Assembly (NCBI GenBank): GCA_963593685.1
Contig: CAVBBP010000067.1
Span: 1 to 11,232, forward strand
DNA length: 11,232 nucleotides
Source: W0P28-013 sp963593685
GTDB taxonomy: Bacteria > Bacteroidota > Bacteroidia > Bacteroidales > Paludibacteraceae
Direction: 5' to 3'
The position numbers were made by a program, and so were the translations under genes. The notes under the pieces were generated by a model. That model saw only the letters and a program-made list of their open reading frames with translations, was not told the DNA's origin and did no database searches. Shown here piece by piece: positions 1 through 6,708 of this stretch (positions are counted from its first letter, which is position 1; the number at the start of each line of letters is the position of its first letter).

Positions 1-26
1 TGCGAAGCACGAGAAACTTAGAAACA

Positions 27-46
27 AAAATTGCGGCAGCAATTTT
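27..46. repeat. perfect 8-bp inverted repeat
   Basis: AAAATTGC (27-34) and GCAATTTT (39-46) are exact reverse complements around a GGCA loop. There is no T-tract of terminator quality afterwards, so its role is unknown. Confidence 0.5.
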
Positions 47-98
47 GAGAAACAACTAGAAACTAGAAATTTAGAAACCAGCACCAACGCATTAAACT

Positions 99-130
99 AA
101 TCAACTCATCAACCAATCAACTCATCAACT
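99..130. repeat. 16-bp tandem direct repeat, two copies
   Basis: The unit AATCAACTCATCAACC at 99-114 is followed immediately by a second copy at 115-130 that differs only in its last base. With two copies and no spacer it is a minisatellite-like intergenic repeat, not a CRISPR. Confidence 0.7.
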
Positions 131-176
131 TAATTTGAAACACTGAAACTCCGAAATCCCCTTCACACCAATTTTT

Positions 177-206
177 AAGGCGGCTTTTGCGGGTCGCCTT
201 TTTTGT
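177..206 (+). terminator. rho-independent terminator of an upstream gene
   Basis: AAGGCGGC (177-184) pairs with GTCGCCTT (193-200), including one G-T pair, around an 8-nt loop. A run of T follows at 199-204. It lies ahead of the gyrA promoter and probably ends a gene lying left of the window. Confidence 0.7.
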
Positions 207-229
207 TGATAACTTTTGCTTGCAAGCCG

Positions 230-260
230 TTGGCTATTTCGGCAAAAAATTGTACTTTTA
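230..260 (+). promoter_or_regulatory. candidate gyrA promoter
   Basis: TTGG at 230-233 and TACTTTTA at 253-260 resemble the Bacteroidetes -33 (TTTG) and -7 (TAnnTTTG) elements with 19 bp between them. The last base of the -7 box deviates. The pair sits 34 bp before the gyrA start codon. Confidence 0.45.
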
Positions 261-294
261 TACGCTAAAACGAATTCCATAAAATTTCATCTAA

Positions 295-2862
295 ATGCTT
301 GAGCAAGAGAGACTTATCAAAATCGACATCAGCGACGAAATGAAGCAAGCCTACATCGACTATTCGATGTCGGTCATCGTTGCGAGGGCGCTGCCCGATG
401 TGCGCGACGGCTTCAAACCTGTACACCGTCGCCTGTTGTACGGAATGAACGAACTGGGAGCCACTCCCGACAAACCCTATTATAAATCGGCGCGTATCGT
501 CGGCGAGGTGATGGGTAAATACCACCCGCACGGCGACTCGTCAATCTACGGCACGCTGGTGCGTCTGGCGCAGCCGTGGGCGTTGCGCTACACACTGGTC
601 GATGGACAAGGTAACTTCGGCTCGGTGGACGGTGCCAATGCGGCGGCTATGCGTTACACCGAAGCGCGTATGTCGAAAATTGCCGAAGAGATGTTGAAAG
701 ACATCGACAAGGAGACGGTCGATTTCGACCCGAACTTCGACGAACGCCTGAAAGAGCCGCGCGTGCTGCCATCGCGTTTGCCGAATCTGCTGGTGAACGG
801 CGCAAACGGCATCGCCGTGGGCATGGCAACGAATATGGCCACACACAACCTGTCGGAAACGGTCGCTGCCATCGACGCTTACATCGACAACAACGACATC
901 GAAGTGAGCGAACTGATGCACTACATCAAAGGGCCTGATTTCCCAACGGGCGGCATTATTTGCGGCTTATCGGGCATAAAAGAGGCCTTCGAAACAGGGC
1001 GCGGACGCGTTGTTATTCGCTCGAAAACCAACATTGAAGTGTCCGACACAGGGCACGAACGCATTGTGGCGACGGAAATTCCCTACGGCGTGAACAAAAA
1101 AGAGTTGATCGTGGCGATTGCCGAACTGGTAAAAGAGGGCAAAATCACGGGAATCTCGAATGTGAACGACGAATCGGACCGCAACGGTATGCGCATCGTT
1201 ATCGATGTGAAACGCGACGCCAACGCCAATGTCATTTTGAACCAACTGATGAAGATGACCGCCTTGCAGTCGTCGTTCAGTATCAACAATATCGCGCTGG
1301 TGAAAGGCCGTCCGCGCCTGTTGAACCTCAAAGATTTGATTCGCCATTTTGTCGATCATCGCTTGGAGGTGGTTACGCGCCGCACCGAATACGAACTGCG
1401 CAAAGCACAAGAACGCGCCCACATTCTCGAAGGATTGATTATCGGCGTTGATAACATCGACGAGGTGGTCAAAATCATTCGCGAAAGCCGCACGCCGTCC
1501 GACGCACAACGCGCGTTGGAAGCACGCTTCAACTTGGACGAACTGCAATCGAAAGCCATTGTGGATATGCGTTTGTCGCAACTCACAGGCTTGCGCATCG
1601 ACGAATTGAAAGCCGAATACGCCGAATTGATGAAATACATCGAAGATTTGGAGGACATTTTGGCGCACATCGAACGCCGTTACCAAATTATCAAGGACGA
1701 ATTGGCGGAACTCAAAGACAAATATGGCGACGAACGCCGCACCGAAATCGACCCGACCTCGGACATCGACTTTAATCCCGAAGACTTCTACGCCGACGAC
1801 GAGATGGTCATCACCATTTCGCACCTTGGCTACATCAAACGCACGCCACTGACCGAATTTCGCACGCAGAATAGGGGCGGTGTCGGTTCCAAAGGAGGCT
1901 CTTCGCGCGACGAAGATTTCATCGAATACATCTACAACGCCACGATGCACAACCACATGCTATTCTTCACGCAAAAAGGGCGGTGCTACTGGCTCAAGGT
2001 GTACGACATTCCCGAAGGCAACAAGACGAGCAAAGGTCGCGCCATACAAAATCTGCTCAATATCGAGTCGGACGACAAGGTGAACGCATTTATCAACATC
2101 GCCAATTTGCAGGACAGCGAATTTTGTCAGACACACTATTTAATGTTCTGCACCAAACAGGGCGTAGTGAAAAAGACGCGCCTCGATGCCTATTCGCGGC
2201 CGCGCCAAAACGGCGTGAACGCCATCACCATACGCGAAGACGACCAAGTGATTCAAGTCTGCCTGACAACGGGCGACAGCGAGATTTTGCTCGCCAACAA
2301 AAACGGTCGCGCCATACGCTTCCACGAATCGAAAGTGCGCGAAATGGGACGCACTGCCACTGGCGTGCGCGGCATGACGCTCGATGGCCCCGACGACGCA
2401 GTGGTTGGCATGGTTTGCTGCTCCAAAGAGTCGAACGAAACTATCATGGTCATCTCCGAAAAGGGCTACGGCAAACGCTCGAACATTGTCGAAAAAGACG
2501 AAAACGGTAACATCGTACTCGACGAGAATGGGCAACCCAACGACATCTACCGCATTACCAACCGCGGTGGTAAAGGCGTTCGCACCATGAATATCACCGA
2601 AAAAACGGGCAATTTGGTTGCCATCGTGAGCGTTTCGGACGACAATGACTTGATGATTATCAATAAATCGGGCATCATCATTCGCCTGAAAGTGGCCGAC
2701 CTGCGTGTGATGGGACGCGCCACACAAGGCGTGCGCCTCATCAACCTCGAAAAACGCAACGACGAAATCGCATCGGTTTGCAAAGTAACATCCGATGCCG
2801 ACGAAGAGACGGCCGAAGTAGAGAACGAAAACGCACCCGAAAACAACGAAAACGAAAAATAA
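295..2862 (+). CDS. gyrA: DNA gyrase subunit A
   Basis: The breakage-reunion subunit of type IIA topoisomerase introduces negative supercoils as a GyrA2GyrB2 complex using ATP hydrolysed by GyrB. The 855 residues match the family's usual length. The N-terminal winged-helix/tower part shows HPHGDSSIY (77-85) in the quinolone-pocket region, and the AAMRYTEAR stretch supplies the DNA-linking Tyr121 next to Arg120. The C-terminal beta-pinwheel carries a GyrA-box, QNRGGVG (525-531), which favours gyrase over ParC, and a later TNRGGKG. The tail is very acidic. The residue aligned with E. coli Asp87 is Gly86, possibly normal for this lineage. ATG 295 is chosen because the conserved N-terminus begins there; no Shine-Dalgarno is visible. 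A TPR protein gene follows after 19 bases, suggesting one operon. The frame is intact and ends in TAA. Confidence 0.97.
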   Translation: MLEQERLIKIDISDEMKQAYIDYSMSVIVARALPDVRDGFKPVHRRLLYGMNELGATPDKPYYKSARIVGEVMGKYHPHGDSSIYGTLVRLAQPWALRYTLVDGQGNFGSVDGANAAAMRYTEARMSKIAEEMLKDIDKETVDFDPNFDERLKEPRVLPSRLPNLLVNGANGIAVGMATNMATHNLSETVAAIDAYIDNNDIEVSELMHYIKGPDFPTGGIICGLSGIKEAFETGRGRVVIRSKTNIEVSDTGHERIVATEIPYGVNKKELIVAIAELVKEGKITGISNVNDESDRNGMRIVIDVKRDANANVILNQLMKMTALQSSFSINNIALVKGRPRLLNLKDLIRHFVDHRLEVVTRRTEYELRKAQERAHILEGLIIGVDNIDEVVKIIRESRTPSDAQRALEARFNLDELQSKAIVDMRLSQLTGLRIDELKAEYAELMKYIEDLEDILAHIERRYQIIKDELAELKDKYGDERRTEIDPTSDIDFNPEDFYADDEMVITISHLGYIKRTPLTEFRTQNRGGVGSKGGSSRDEDFIEYIYNATMHNHMLFFTQKGRCYWLKVYDIPEGNKTSKGRAIQNLLNIESDDKVNAFINIANLQDSEFCQTHYLMFCTKQGVVKKTRLDAYSRPRQNGVNAITIREDDQVIQVCLTTGDSEILLANKNGRAIRFHESKVREMGRTATGVRGMTLDGPDDAVVGMVCCSKESNETIMVISEKGYGKRSNIVEKDENGNIVLDENGQPNDIYRITNRGGKGVRTMNITEKTGNLVAIVSVSDDNDLMIINKSGIIIRLKVADLRVMGRATQGVRLINLEKRNDEIASVCKVTSDADEETAEVENENAPENNENEK

Positions 2863-2881
2863 CCCCCAAAAACTGTGTAAC

Positions 2882-4132
2882 ATGAAAAGAGTATTTTTCA
2901 TCGCCATGTTGGCACTCGGAGTAGTCGCCACGGGCAGTGCGCAAAAGAAAAATGTGAAGGCCGCGCGCAACAAAGCGTTGAGTGTGGAGTCGCCCGATTT
3001 CGAAGGAGCAAAAAAGGCCATCGAAGCCGCTCTCGAGGACGAAACAACCAAAGATTTGGCCGAAACATGGTATGTGGCTGGATTGGTTTACCAAAAAATC
3101 ATCGACAACGACATCTACAAAGCGATGATGGGCGGCACGCAAAACCCTGTGCTTGAGGGCGAAAGCGCCATAAAATCGCACGATTACTACTTGGTGGCCT
3201 ACGACAAAGACCTGCTGCCAAACGCCAAAGGCAAAGTGAAACCGAAGTACGCCAAGCAGATTCGCAAAGCCATCATCAACTACTACAACCAGATGATTTT
3301 GGTCAATTACGGCATCACAGCCTACAACGAGCAGGATTTTGCAACCGCCATTCGCGCCTTCGAAGTGCATACCGACATACCAAAATTGGCTATGTTCAAA
3401 AACGAAGATCCCTATCCGTTCACTCTCGATTCGACCTATTATCAGATTCGCTACTACACAGCAATGGCCTACGAGCGCAACGGCAACAGCGACAGCACGC
3501 TCCAAATTTTCGAGCAAATCAAGGACAAAGGCTACGAAGAAATCTATATCAATCAGCATATCAGCGACTTATACAAAGAGCGCGGCGACACAGCCAACTA
3601 CCTGCGCACGCTCGAAGAGGGCTACAGCCGCTTCCCGAAAGAGTTTTTCTTCCTTGGAAATCTGATTAACTACTACATTTTCAGCGGTCAAGAAGAACTG
3701 GGCATCGAATACCTCGACAAAGCCATCGAAATGGACCCGACCAACGCCGAATACTACAATGTGAAGGGTAGTGTGATGGAAACGCTCAACAAAATTTCGG
3801 ACGCCGAAGCCGCTTACGATTACGCCATCACGCTCGACGGCAACAGTTTCAAAGCGTTGAACGGCAAGGCGCGTATGATTTACATTCGTGCAGCAGCACT
3901 CGAAGAGAAATCGGTGATGGCACGCGACATGAAAGCGGCCGACATGCTTCAGGAGGAGGCGTTGAAACTGTTCAAAGAGGCGTTGCCATATTTCGAGCAG
4001 GCCGCCGAGCAGAACCCAACCGATGTTGATAATCTGCGCACGCTGCGTTCGGTTTACTACAAACTGTCGCGCACCGACAAAGCCTACATGCAAAAGTACG
4101 ACGAAGTAAACGCAAAAATCAAAGCGTTGTAA
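2882..4132 (+). CDS. secreted TPR-repeat protein
   Basis: The 416-residue protein begins with a signal peptide: Lys-Arg, a hydrophobic core, and a likely cleavage after Ala20 (GSA before QKK). The rest is mostly alpha-helical. Tetratricopeptide-like helix pairs are best seen at about residues 138-162, 186-214 and 256-323 (for example AIEMDPTNAEYYNVKGS). TPR arrays bind other proteins, and the export signal suggests a periplasmic role. The partner and exact job cannot be read from the sequence. It follows gyrA after 19 bases and precedes a strong terminator, so the two genes are probably co-transcribed. A gyrA-TPR pairing is, to my knowledge, common in Bacteroidales. There is no sign of damage, and codon use matches gyrA. 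The stop is TAA. Confidence 0.88.
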   Translation: MKRVFFIAMLALGVVATGSAQKKNVKAARNKALSVESPDFEGAKKAIEAALEDETTKDLAETWYVAGLVYQKIIDNDIYKAMMGGTQNPVLEGESAIKSHDYYLVAYDKDLLPNAKGKVKPKYAKQIRKAIINYYNQMILVNYGITAYNEQDFATAIRAFEVHTDIPKLAMFKNEDPYPFTLDSTYYQIRYYTAMAYERNGNSDSTLQIFEQIKDKGYEEIYINQHISDLYKERGDTANYLRTLEEGYSRFPKEFFFLGNLINYYIFSGQEELGIEYLDKAIEMDPTNAEYYNVKGSVMETLNKISDAEAAYDYAITLDGNSFKALNGKARMIYIRAAALEEKSVMARDMKAADMLQEEALKLFKEALPYFEQAAEQNPTDVDNLRTLRSVYYKLSRTDKAYMQKYDEVNAKIKAL

Positions 4133-4152
4133 ATCAAACCTTTAACTAACAG

Positions 4153-4190
4153 AAGGACGGCGTTACAGAGTAGCGTCGTCCTTTTGTTTT
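4153..4190 (+). terminator. rho-independent terminator of the gyrA-TPR operon
   Basis: A 13-bp stem (4153-4165 with 4171-4183, two G-T pairs) closes on a 5-nt loop and runs into TTTTGTTTT. It lies 20 bases past the TPR gene stop codon. Confidence 0.88.
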
Positions 4191-4260
4191 GCACCTATTT
4201 TCCTATTTTGAAATAGTCTATTTAACATAATACCAATTATCGAACAAAAAGACAAATCGG

Positions 4261-4320
4261 TTGAAAGTTTCAAATTTCAAATTCAAGGTTGGCGTGATTG
4301 GGTTAAAAGTTTCAAATTTC
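4261..4320. repeat. 18-bp imperfect direct repeat
   Basis: TTGAAAGTTTCAAATTTC (4261-4278) recurs at 4303-4320 with one mismatch. A 12-base part, TTTCAAATTTCT, also occurs inside the foreign block at 6473-6484. In such AT-rich sequence this may be chance. Confidence 0.6.
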
Positions 4321-4342
4321 TGGTTCTCGGCCTCTTTTCCCG

Positions 4343-4361
4343 TTTTCCCCAAAGGGGAAAA
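4343..4361. repeat. 8-bp perfect inverted repeat, possible terminator
   Basis: TTTTCCCC (4343-4350) and GGGGAAAA (4354-4361) enclose an AAA loop. Read on the minus strand, the hairpin could stop transcripts leaving the foreign block, because its descending arm ends in A/T-rich sequence. That role is inferred. Confidence 0.45.
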
Positions 4362-4460
4362 GCCTTTTGTCTTGCGACTTGCTACTCACATCTTGCTACT
4401 AATCCTGGTGTACCTGTACCGTCGTCAGCATGCTTCCATTCATAATATTGTCTATAGAGA

Positions 4461-4997
4461 TCATCTATCCAGTCCATTCCTAAATGTTTTACAATCAGTT
4501 CCAATTAAATCATATATACAAGGATCTGCATAAATCAAATCATCTCCAATACAAAATTCTACAAAATCATGATTTTTTACAAAGTTTTTATATTTTTGAT
4601 TTGGAATGATATTTTTTAGAATAGAACAAAGATTTATTTTATAAAATTCTACATATCCCACAACAGGTTTTGCATAACCCTTTATATTATTAGCAAATAT
4701 GGCTGTATTATAAATACTAGAACAAAAGTTAGCATATCCTATACAATTAGCTTTACCCATTGGGATATTATTATTCTCAGAAAACTGTAAATATTTAGAT
4801 GTAAATTCAATGCTATAATTTAAAATATCTACAGCATTCATACCTTTAGTTTCTTTAATAACTTTAGAACGAATATCTCTAGATAAAGTATATGAATAAT
4901 TTCTATTATATTGTTTAACTAATGTGAGATTAGAAAAACATACCCATAGTAATATTATCAATAAACCAAACAAGGTTATTAACAGTCGCTTTTTCAT
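4461..4997 (-). CDS. membrane-anchored transglutaminase-like protein, probably frameshifted at its C-terminus
   Basis: The reading frame is 178 residues. Residues 4-22 form an N-terminal membrane segment or uncleaved signal. Cys85 (GKANCIGYANF), His143 (KNHDFVEF) and Asp158 (YADPCIYD) appear in the order and context of the transglutaminase-like Cys-His-Asp core, so a cysteine hydrolase or transferase acting outside the membrane is plausible. I do not recognise the exact family. ATG 4997 overlaps the TGA of the upstream gene as ATGA, indicating translational coupling. After about residue 166 this frame reads through low-quality sequence to TGA at 4461. The next frame instead gives a protein-like stretch (GMDWIDDLYRQYYEW and more) as far as a TAG at 4382-4384. 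One surplus base around 4487-4500 would explain this. The gene uses no TAG codons but shares the block's AT-rich codon use. Confidence 0.6.
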   Translation of the reverse strand: MKKRLLITLFGLLIILLWVCFSNLTLVKQYNRNYSYTLSRDIRSKVIKETKGMNAVDILNYSIEFTSKYLQFSENNNIPMGKANCIGYANFCSSIYNTAIFANNIKGYAKPVVGYVEFYKINLCSILKNIIPNQKYKNFVKNHDFVEFCIGDDLIYADPCIYDLIGTDCKTFRNGLDR

Positions 4998-5950
4998 TTT
5001 AAGTCTATTTTTGTTGGAATCTTATACTCATCAGGCATAATATCTATTGAATTTAAATAAGGCATTATAGCTCTAATTGTTTGATAATTTAGTCCAGGAT
5101 TTTCACGAGAAAGTTTTATATAATTATCATTATCCTATTTTGCCGTATTCGACTAAGTATCTACATCAAATAAATCTGTGATATATCTTTGTTCTTTGTC
5201 TCCAGAAGCCTAACCAATAGCAGATTGAACCACTTTAATGGGTGTAAAGTAACTACGAATTGAACCTGTACTTCCGTATTTATTATCAGGAGAAACTCTT
5301 TTAATACTTGCAGCATTTATATAACCTTTACCATTTTCCATATCTTTAATGACCTAAAGTTCAGCTTCACTAAAATTAGAATTAGTAACAGGAAGAGGGT
5401 TAATAGTATGTGTTTGTTCATACCAAGAAGGATTGGCAAGAGCAACTTCATAATTTTTTGAAAAATCTCCTCCTTTAACAATTGTATTAAAACCTGCACG
5501 AATTGCAGAACTTGTTCTATATGGAATAGCAACATTTAAATCTCTTAAATAATTAGTAACATTAGTTGGTGCCCCCGTCTTATCTGCGGTACTTAATACT
5601 AAATCTGTTACTCCCATAATAGGATTTTTTAAAAAATTTTTAGTGAACTATTTAACTTGCTAACCTAATTGTGGAGTAAAACTATTGGGATTAATGGACT
5701 ATTGAGTCAATGCTTCTAAAGTTTGTTTACCCACAATACCATCAACCCTTAAACCGTTCATTTTTTGAAAGGCCTTTATTGCTTCAATAGTTTTAGGACC
5801 TATGATACCATCAACCTATAAAGGCTAAAATAATTCACCACTATAAGCATTTAAAGCTTCCTGTATCTTTTTTATTTCATTTTTACTTGCATTTTTATAG
5901 AAGGATAAAGTAGATGTACCACCCCCTGAATATAGTTGAATATAATTCAT
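4994..5950 (-). CDS. peptidoglycan-binding phage protein read through nine TAG (Gln) codons
   Basis: From ATG 5948-5950 the frame runs 318 codons to TGA at 4994-4996 if TAG is sense. TAG falls at codons 42, 45, 84, 97, 101, 199, 247, 266 and 272; no TAA or TGA is internal. Ordinary Gln codons (CAA/CAG) number 11. Residues of about 22-82 form a peptidoglycan-binding domain (PG_binding_1 type) with the hallmark VDGIIGPKTIEAIKAFQ and a second half-repeat VDGIVGKQTLEAL. Two TAGs lie inside this domain, where Gln is suitable. The remaining 230 residues are not recognised; a motif YITDLFDVDT lies near 258-267. A role in virion-associated cell-wall binding or lysis is likely but inferred. No hydrolase active site was recognised. 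The start lies 6 bases after the upstream stop, and the end overlaps the next gene. In a standard-code host only truncated peptides would be made. Confidence 0.82.
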
Positions 5951-5956
5951 TTTTTT

Positions 5957-6500
5957 TTATTTGTTGATACTTAACTAATCATATTTAGATAAAACCTCAT
6001 CACCTGAAAAATCTCTAAACATCTTTTCTAAAATATACATATCAGTCTAGCTTAATTTGTTAGGATCTCGACCTTTTAATATAAGAAATCTGTTTAACAT
6101 TCTCAGTCTACCTCTATTCAAAGGCTCGGGTTTTATTAACTCAACAGGTTTAGTTAAATATGGATTATTCATATACTATCCGTTTAGTCCTGCTAATAGC
6201 TTTCCTTTAGGACTATAACAATATATTCCTGCTGATAAACCAAACTAACCCGAATCAAAATCATACATTCCACCCAATGTAGTATTTAAATTCAAAAATT
6301 CATTTACATTAATTGGACTATAAGGCGACTCTTTTTCAAGCTTATTTATATTAATATAATCACCAATGTTAAAATTTAACGATGGTTTGCGTTTTTTTGT
6401 AAGGGGTATATTTACACCAACATTAACAGTTGGTGTGTGACCATATACGGTTGTCTACCACCCCCCCCCCTCTTTCAAATTTCTAAATTTTATCTGACAT
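5957..6500 (-). pseudogene. phage protein of unknown function, six TAG codons and one frameshift in a G run
   Basis: ATG at 6498-6500 opens MSDKI-(TAG)-KFER, then reaches a run of ten G (minus strand). With nine G the frame would continue for 180 codons to TAA at 5957-5959; with ten it breaks. TAG falls at codons 6, 15, 85, 108, 151 and 175, and the gene has no CAA or CAG at all, so all its Gln would come from TAG. The middle part has alternating beta-like stretches (SLNFNIGDYININ, FGLSAGIYCY), while the C-terminal third is charged and helical. I do not recognise the family. It begins 13 bases after the preceding gene's stop and ends 6 bases before the next start, as expected in a phage gene row. 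The surplus G may be a sequencing error, decay, or a phase-variable switch. Confidence 0.68.
6461..6470 (-). repeat. homopolymer of ten G (minus strand)
   Basis: Ten consecutive C on the plus strand sit near codons 11-13 of the 180-residue phage gene. Nine would keep the frame. Such runs slip readily during replication and sequencing. Confidence 0.9.
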
Positions 6501-6513
6501 TATTTATACAAAT

Positions 6514-6708
6514 TTATACATAATTTTGATTCAAATCACTATTATTATCTGCAACTTCAATTAAAGCTTTTTTAATAGCATCATAATCTGGAGATTCTTC
6601 ATCCTAAAAATAATCTATCTGATACCCATTTGTCAAAAAATATCTGAAATCCTAAGGTCTTAATTCTAAGATATAGTCGTTCAATAAAATTTGGTATCTG
6701 ACACTCTT
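6514..6708 (-). pseudogene. C-terminal fragment of a phage gene (5' end missing), two TAG codons
   Basis: Read with TAG as Gln, 64 codons end at TAA 6514-6516. TAG occurs at 6652-6654 and 6604-6606. The product reads as a coherent tail (RYQILLNDYILEL, DEESPDYDAIKKALIEVAD). No start codon precedes it: the frame begins directly after the stop codon of the universal stress protein gene and happens to be in phase with it. The 5' part has therefore been cut off at the junction. Family and function are not recognisable. Thirteen bases separate it from the next phage gene. Confidence 0.65.

Larger units (their letters stand above)
1..176. other. low-complexity intergenic DNA
   Basis: I see no convincing gene here. 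The stretch is rich in GAAAC/TAGAAA-type short motifs and holds a hairpin and a tandem repeat that are listed separately. This type of A-rich, repetitive spacer is common in Bacteroidales genomes. Confidence 0.6.
4191..4395. other. host intergenic spacer before the foreign block
   Basis: I see no gene here. The stretch holds the imperfect direct repeat and the short hairpin listed separately. It ends in CTTGC/TTGCTACT-type motifs typical of repetitive Bacteroidales spacers. The change to phage-like sequence is placed at about 4390-4402, but no sharp boundary is visible. Confidence 0.5.
4396..6708 (-). mobile_element. fragment of an alternatively coded (TAG = Gln) phage
   Basis: This block is much more AT-rich than its flanks and all its genes lie on the minus strand. 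Read with the standard code it is riddled with stops. If TAG is sense, three frames become continuous and end in TAA, TAA and TGA. Seventeen internal TAGs and no internal TAA or TGA occur in about 562 codons. A peptidoglycan-binding domain is restored, gene spacing is 6-13 bases, and one ATGA overlap is present. TAG-to-Gln recoding is known in crAss-like and Lak phages of Bacteroidetes. Both ends look truncated: the right end begins mid-gene and the left end runs into host spacer. I see no integrase, suppressor tRNA, target duplication or attachment repeat. A misassembly cannot be excluded. Edges are approximate, mainly on the left. Confidence 0.8.

Noticed and set aside
99..130. CRISPR-like repeat
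   Set aside because: There are only two adjacent copies with no spacer, in low-complexity sequence.
535..555. Quinolone-resistance mutation at the GyrA position matching E. coli Asp87 (Gly86 here)
   Set aside because: The neighbouring Ser82 is intact, and Gly may be the natural residue in this lineage. It cannot be called resistance from sequence alone.
967..1956. Long minus-strand ORF inside gyrA (329 codons), and similar ones inside the TPR gene and valS
   Set aside because: These mirror strongly biased codons of the sense genes. Their products are low in recognisable domains, and the sense frames are certain.
4261..4533. Plus-strand ORF of 90 codons over the left junction
   Set aside because: It runs through intergenic repeats and then antisense to the transglutaminase-like gene, with no start signal or domain.
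5317..5617. Two short minus-strand ORFs of 72 and 87 codons in the foreign block
   Set aside because: One is the TAG-bounded middle piece of the peptidoglycan-binding gene; the other is an overlapping wrong frame. Neither is a separate gene.
4994..6708. TAG codons as pyrrolysine or as nonsense mutations of a decaying gene
   Set aside because: Pyrrolysine occurs once or twice per gene, not nine times. Decay would also create TAA and TGA stops, of which there are none. The contexts suit Gln.
4994..6708. Ciliate-type code (TAA and TAG both Gln) from a eukaryotic contaminant
   Set aside because: TAA clearly ends two of the genes, and gene spacing of 6-13 bases with an ATGA overlap is prokaryotic or phage in style.
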